Shown: positions 63,413 to 64,000 of the stretch, piece by piece
Numbering within the stretch: the stretch's first letter is position 1
Layout: every line of letters begins with the position of its first letter
Origin: Paenibacillus taichungensis
GTDB lineage: Bacteria > Bacillota > Bacilli > Paenibacillales > Paenibacillaceae
NCBI RefSeq assembly: GCF_013359905.1
Contig: NZ_JABMCC010000098.1
Coordinates: 1-64,000 of the forward strand
Length of the DNA: 64,000 bases
Reading direction: 5' to 3'
Made by a program: the position numbers and the translations under genes
The notes under the pieces: model-generated
Database searches by the model: none
Told to the model about the DNA's origin: nothing
What the model saw: the letters and a program-made list of their open reading frames with translations, nothing else

Positions 63413-63765
63413 AAAACTCCTTTTATCTCATTTTTTTGATTGTAGATTGTGACGTAACGTCCCCCGCAACATTTGCTTTATTTTTAAGAAACTAAGTTCT
63501 TGTCCCAAATGGAGGGTAGGAAGATATGTGCCATATCTGATTTCCGGACCTTGAGGGTGACAACTCGCAAGGTCTTTCTATTAGCGGCTTCCTTTGTTTA
63601 TCGAAATAAGTCGATTAGAAAATCACAATGAAAAATCGATGTGAAATATACGGAAACCTATTGTTTTTTGACTATTGTCTTACGTTTTTGATCTAGGAAT
63701 CATCTGGCGATTTTCATAGAATTACAACTAATCGAGGGTAGGTTCTACAAGAAGGGAAGAATGAT
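63413..63765. other. Divergent gap before a sugar ABC operon
   Basis: No gene seen. GACCTTG (63547-63553) and CAAGGTC (63568-63574) form a hairpin with an inner GAG/CTC pair, followed by TTTCTATT. TTGACT near 63668 may be a -35 but a clear -10 is lacking. Otherwise nothing recognised. Confidence 0.4.
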
Positions 63766-64000
63766 ATGGGAGCAAAAGTCACCCGCAAAAGAGTAAGAAC
63801 ACGCTGGCGCAAGCATGATACCGAGCTCACGTTGCTCGTGCTTCCGACCACAATCTGGTACATTTTGTTCAGCTTCTTGCCAATGTTCGGTGTCATTATC
63901 GCTTTCAAGAATTTCAAGATTCACGGGAATTTTCTTAGTAATGTTATAAACAGCGACTGGATCGGGTTCAAAAACTTTGAATTCCTGTTCAGTTCGAATG
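63766..64000 (+). CDS. Sugar ABC transporter permease, LplB-type (partial at window end)
   Basis: The first 78 residues only; the gene runs off the window. MGAKVTRKRVRTRWRKHDTE is a basic N-terminus, followed by a first helix (LTLLVLPTTIWYILFSFLPM) and FGVIIAFKNFKIHGNF, a conserved start of LplB/YtcP-type permeases. ATG 63766 follows GAAGGGAAG. It is presumably the first gene of another carbohydrate uptake operon. Confidence 0.88.
   Translation, partial: MGAKVTRKRVRTRWRKHDTELTLLVLPTTIWYILFSFLPMFGVIIAFKNFKIHGNFLSNVINSDWIGFKNFEFLFSSN

Noticed and set aside
62943..63452. Plus-strand frame (169 codons) over the CPBP protease gene
   Set aside because: The minus-strand protein has all three CPBP motifs; the plus frame has none.
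1..64000. tRNA, rRNA and CRISPR arrays
   Set aside because: No tRNA-like cloverleaf, rRNA core or regularly spaced direct repeats were noticed on reading; the tandem repeats at 47475-49140 are protein-coding.

Overview
The window looks like chromosome of a low-to-mid GC Gram-positive of the Paenibacillus type. The basis is strong AGGAGG-type ribosome sites with ATG/GTG/TTG starts, several MalK/YesMN/LplB-type sugar ABC systems, AraC regulators next to sugar genes, an SLH-anchored surface protein, and typical Bacillales families (Cof HAD, CPBP, Maa, PbuG, MATE, MarR). No rRNA, tRNA, CRISPR array or intact insertion sequence was seen.

Region 1 (1-2480) has an amidohydrolase divergent from a MarR regulator, with TTAG/CTAA-type palindromes in the shared promoter region. 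It is followed by a relic of a LysR regulator and two hairpins.

Region 2 (2484-27456) is a large carbohydrate locus. A tightly coupled operon, mostly with 4-base ATGA/GTGA overlaps, encodes one MalK-like ATPase, a giant membrane-anchored binding protein, two different permease pairs, an NHL/Yip1 membrane protein, a DUF5696-like glycosidase-fold protein and a lipoprotein binding protein. A GH38 alpha-mannosidase, an AraC regulator (opposite strand), a sugar isomerase, a Gfo/Idh/MocA dehydrogenase and a lipoprotein-YesN-YesM triplet follow. Together they read as a glycan-sensing, uptake and trimming system. The junction before the DUF5696 gene looks as if one G is missing.

Region 3 (27463-46674) is a mosaic of small transcription units: AraC/MATE, Maa, a Mga/PRD-type regulator with a nucleoside phosphorylase and two nucleobase/nucleoside transporters, an efflux pump with AraC, SDR, NUDIX, FAD monooxygenase, a broken GH16 lichenase, a Na+/H+ antiporter, and GntR/MFS. 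The phosphorylase lacks the usual DeoD catalytic Asp and Arg.

Region 4 (46675-54827) encodes a secreted 13-repeat BNR-like protein with a C-terminal dockerin. Four bases downstream is a double-cohesin, SLH-anchored scaffold. An OmpR-type two-component system follows. This is a candidate miniature cohesin-dockerin surface complex without any obvious enzyme in the dockerin subunit.

Region 5 (54897-64000) holds a LuxR regulator, an SDR, a small membrane protein and Cof hydrolase that share a CTTTATAAAG palindrome, a nucleoside deoxyribosyltransferase-like protein, VOC, GNAT, a PbuG-type permease with a terminator-bearing leader, a CPBP/MerR operon, and the start of another sugar ABC operon.
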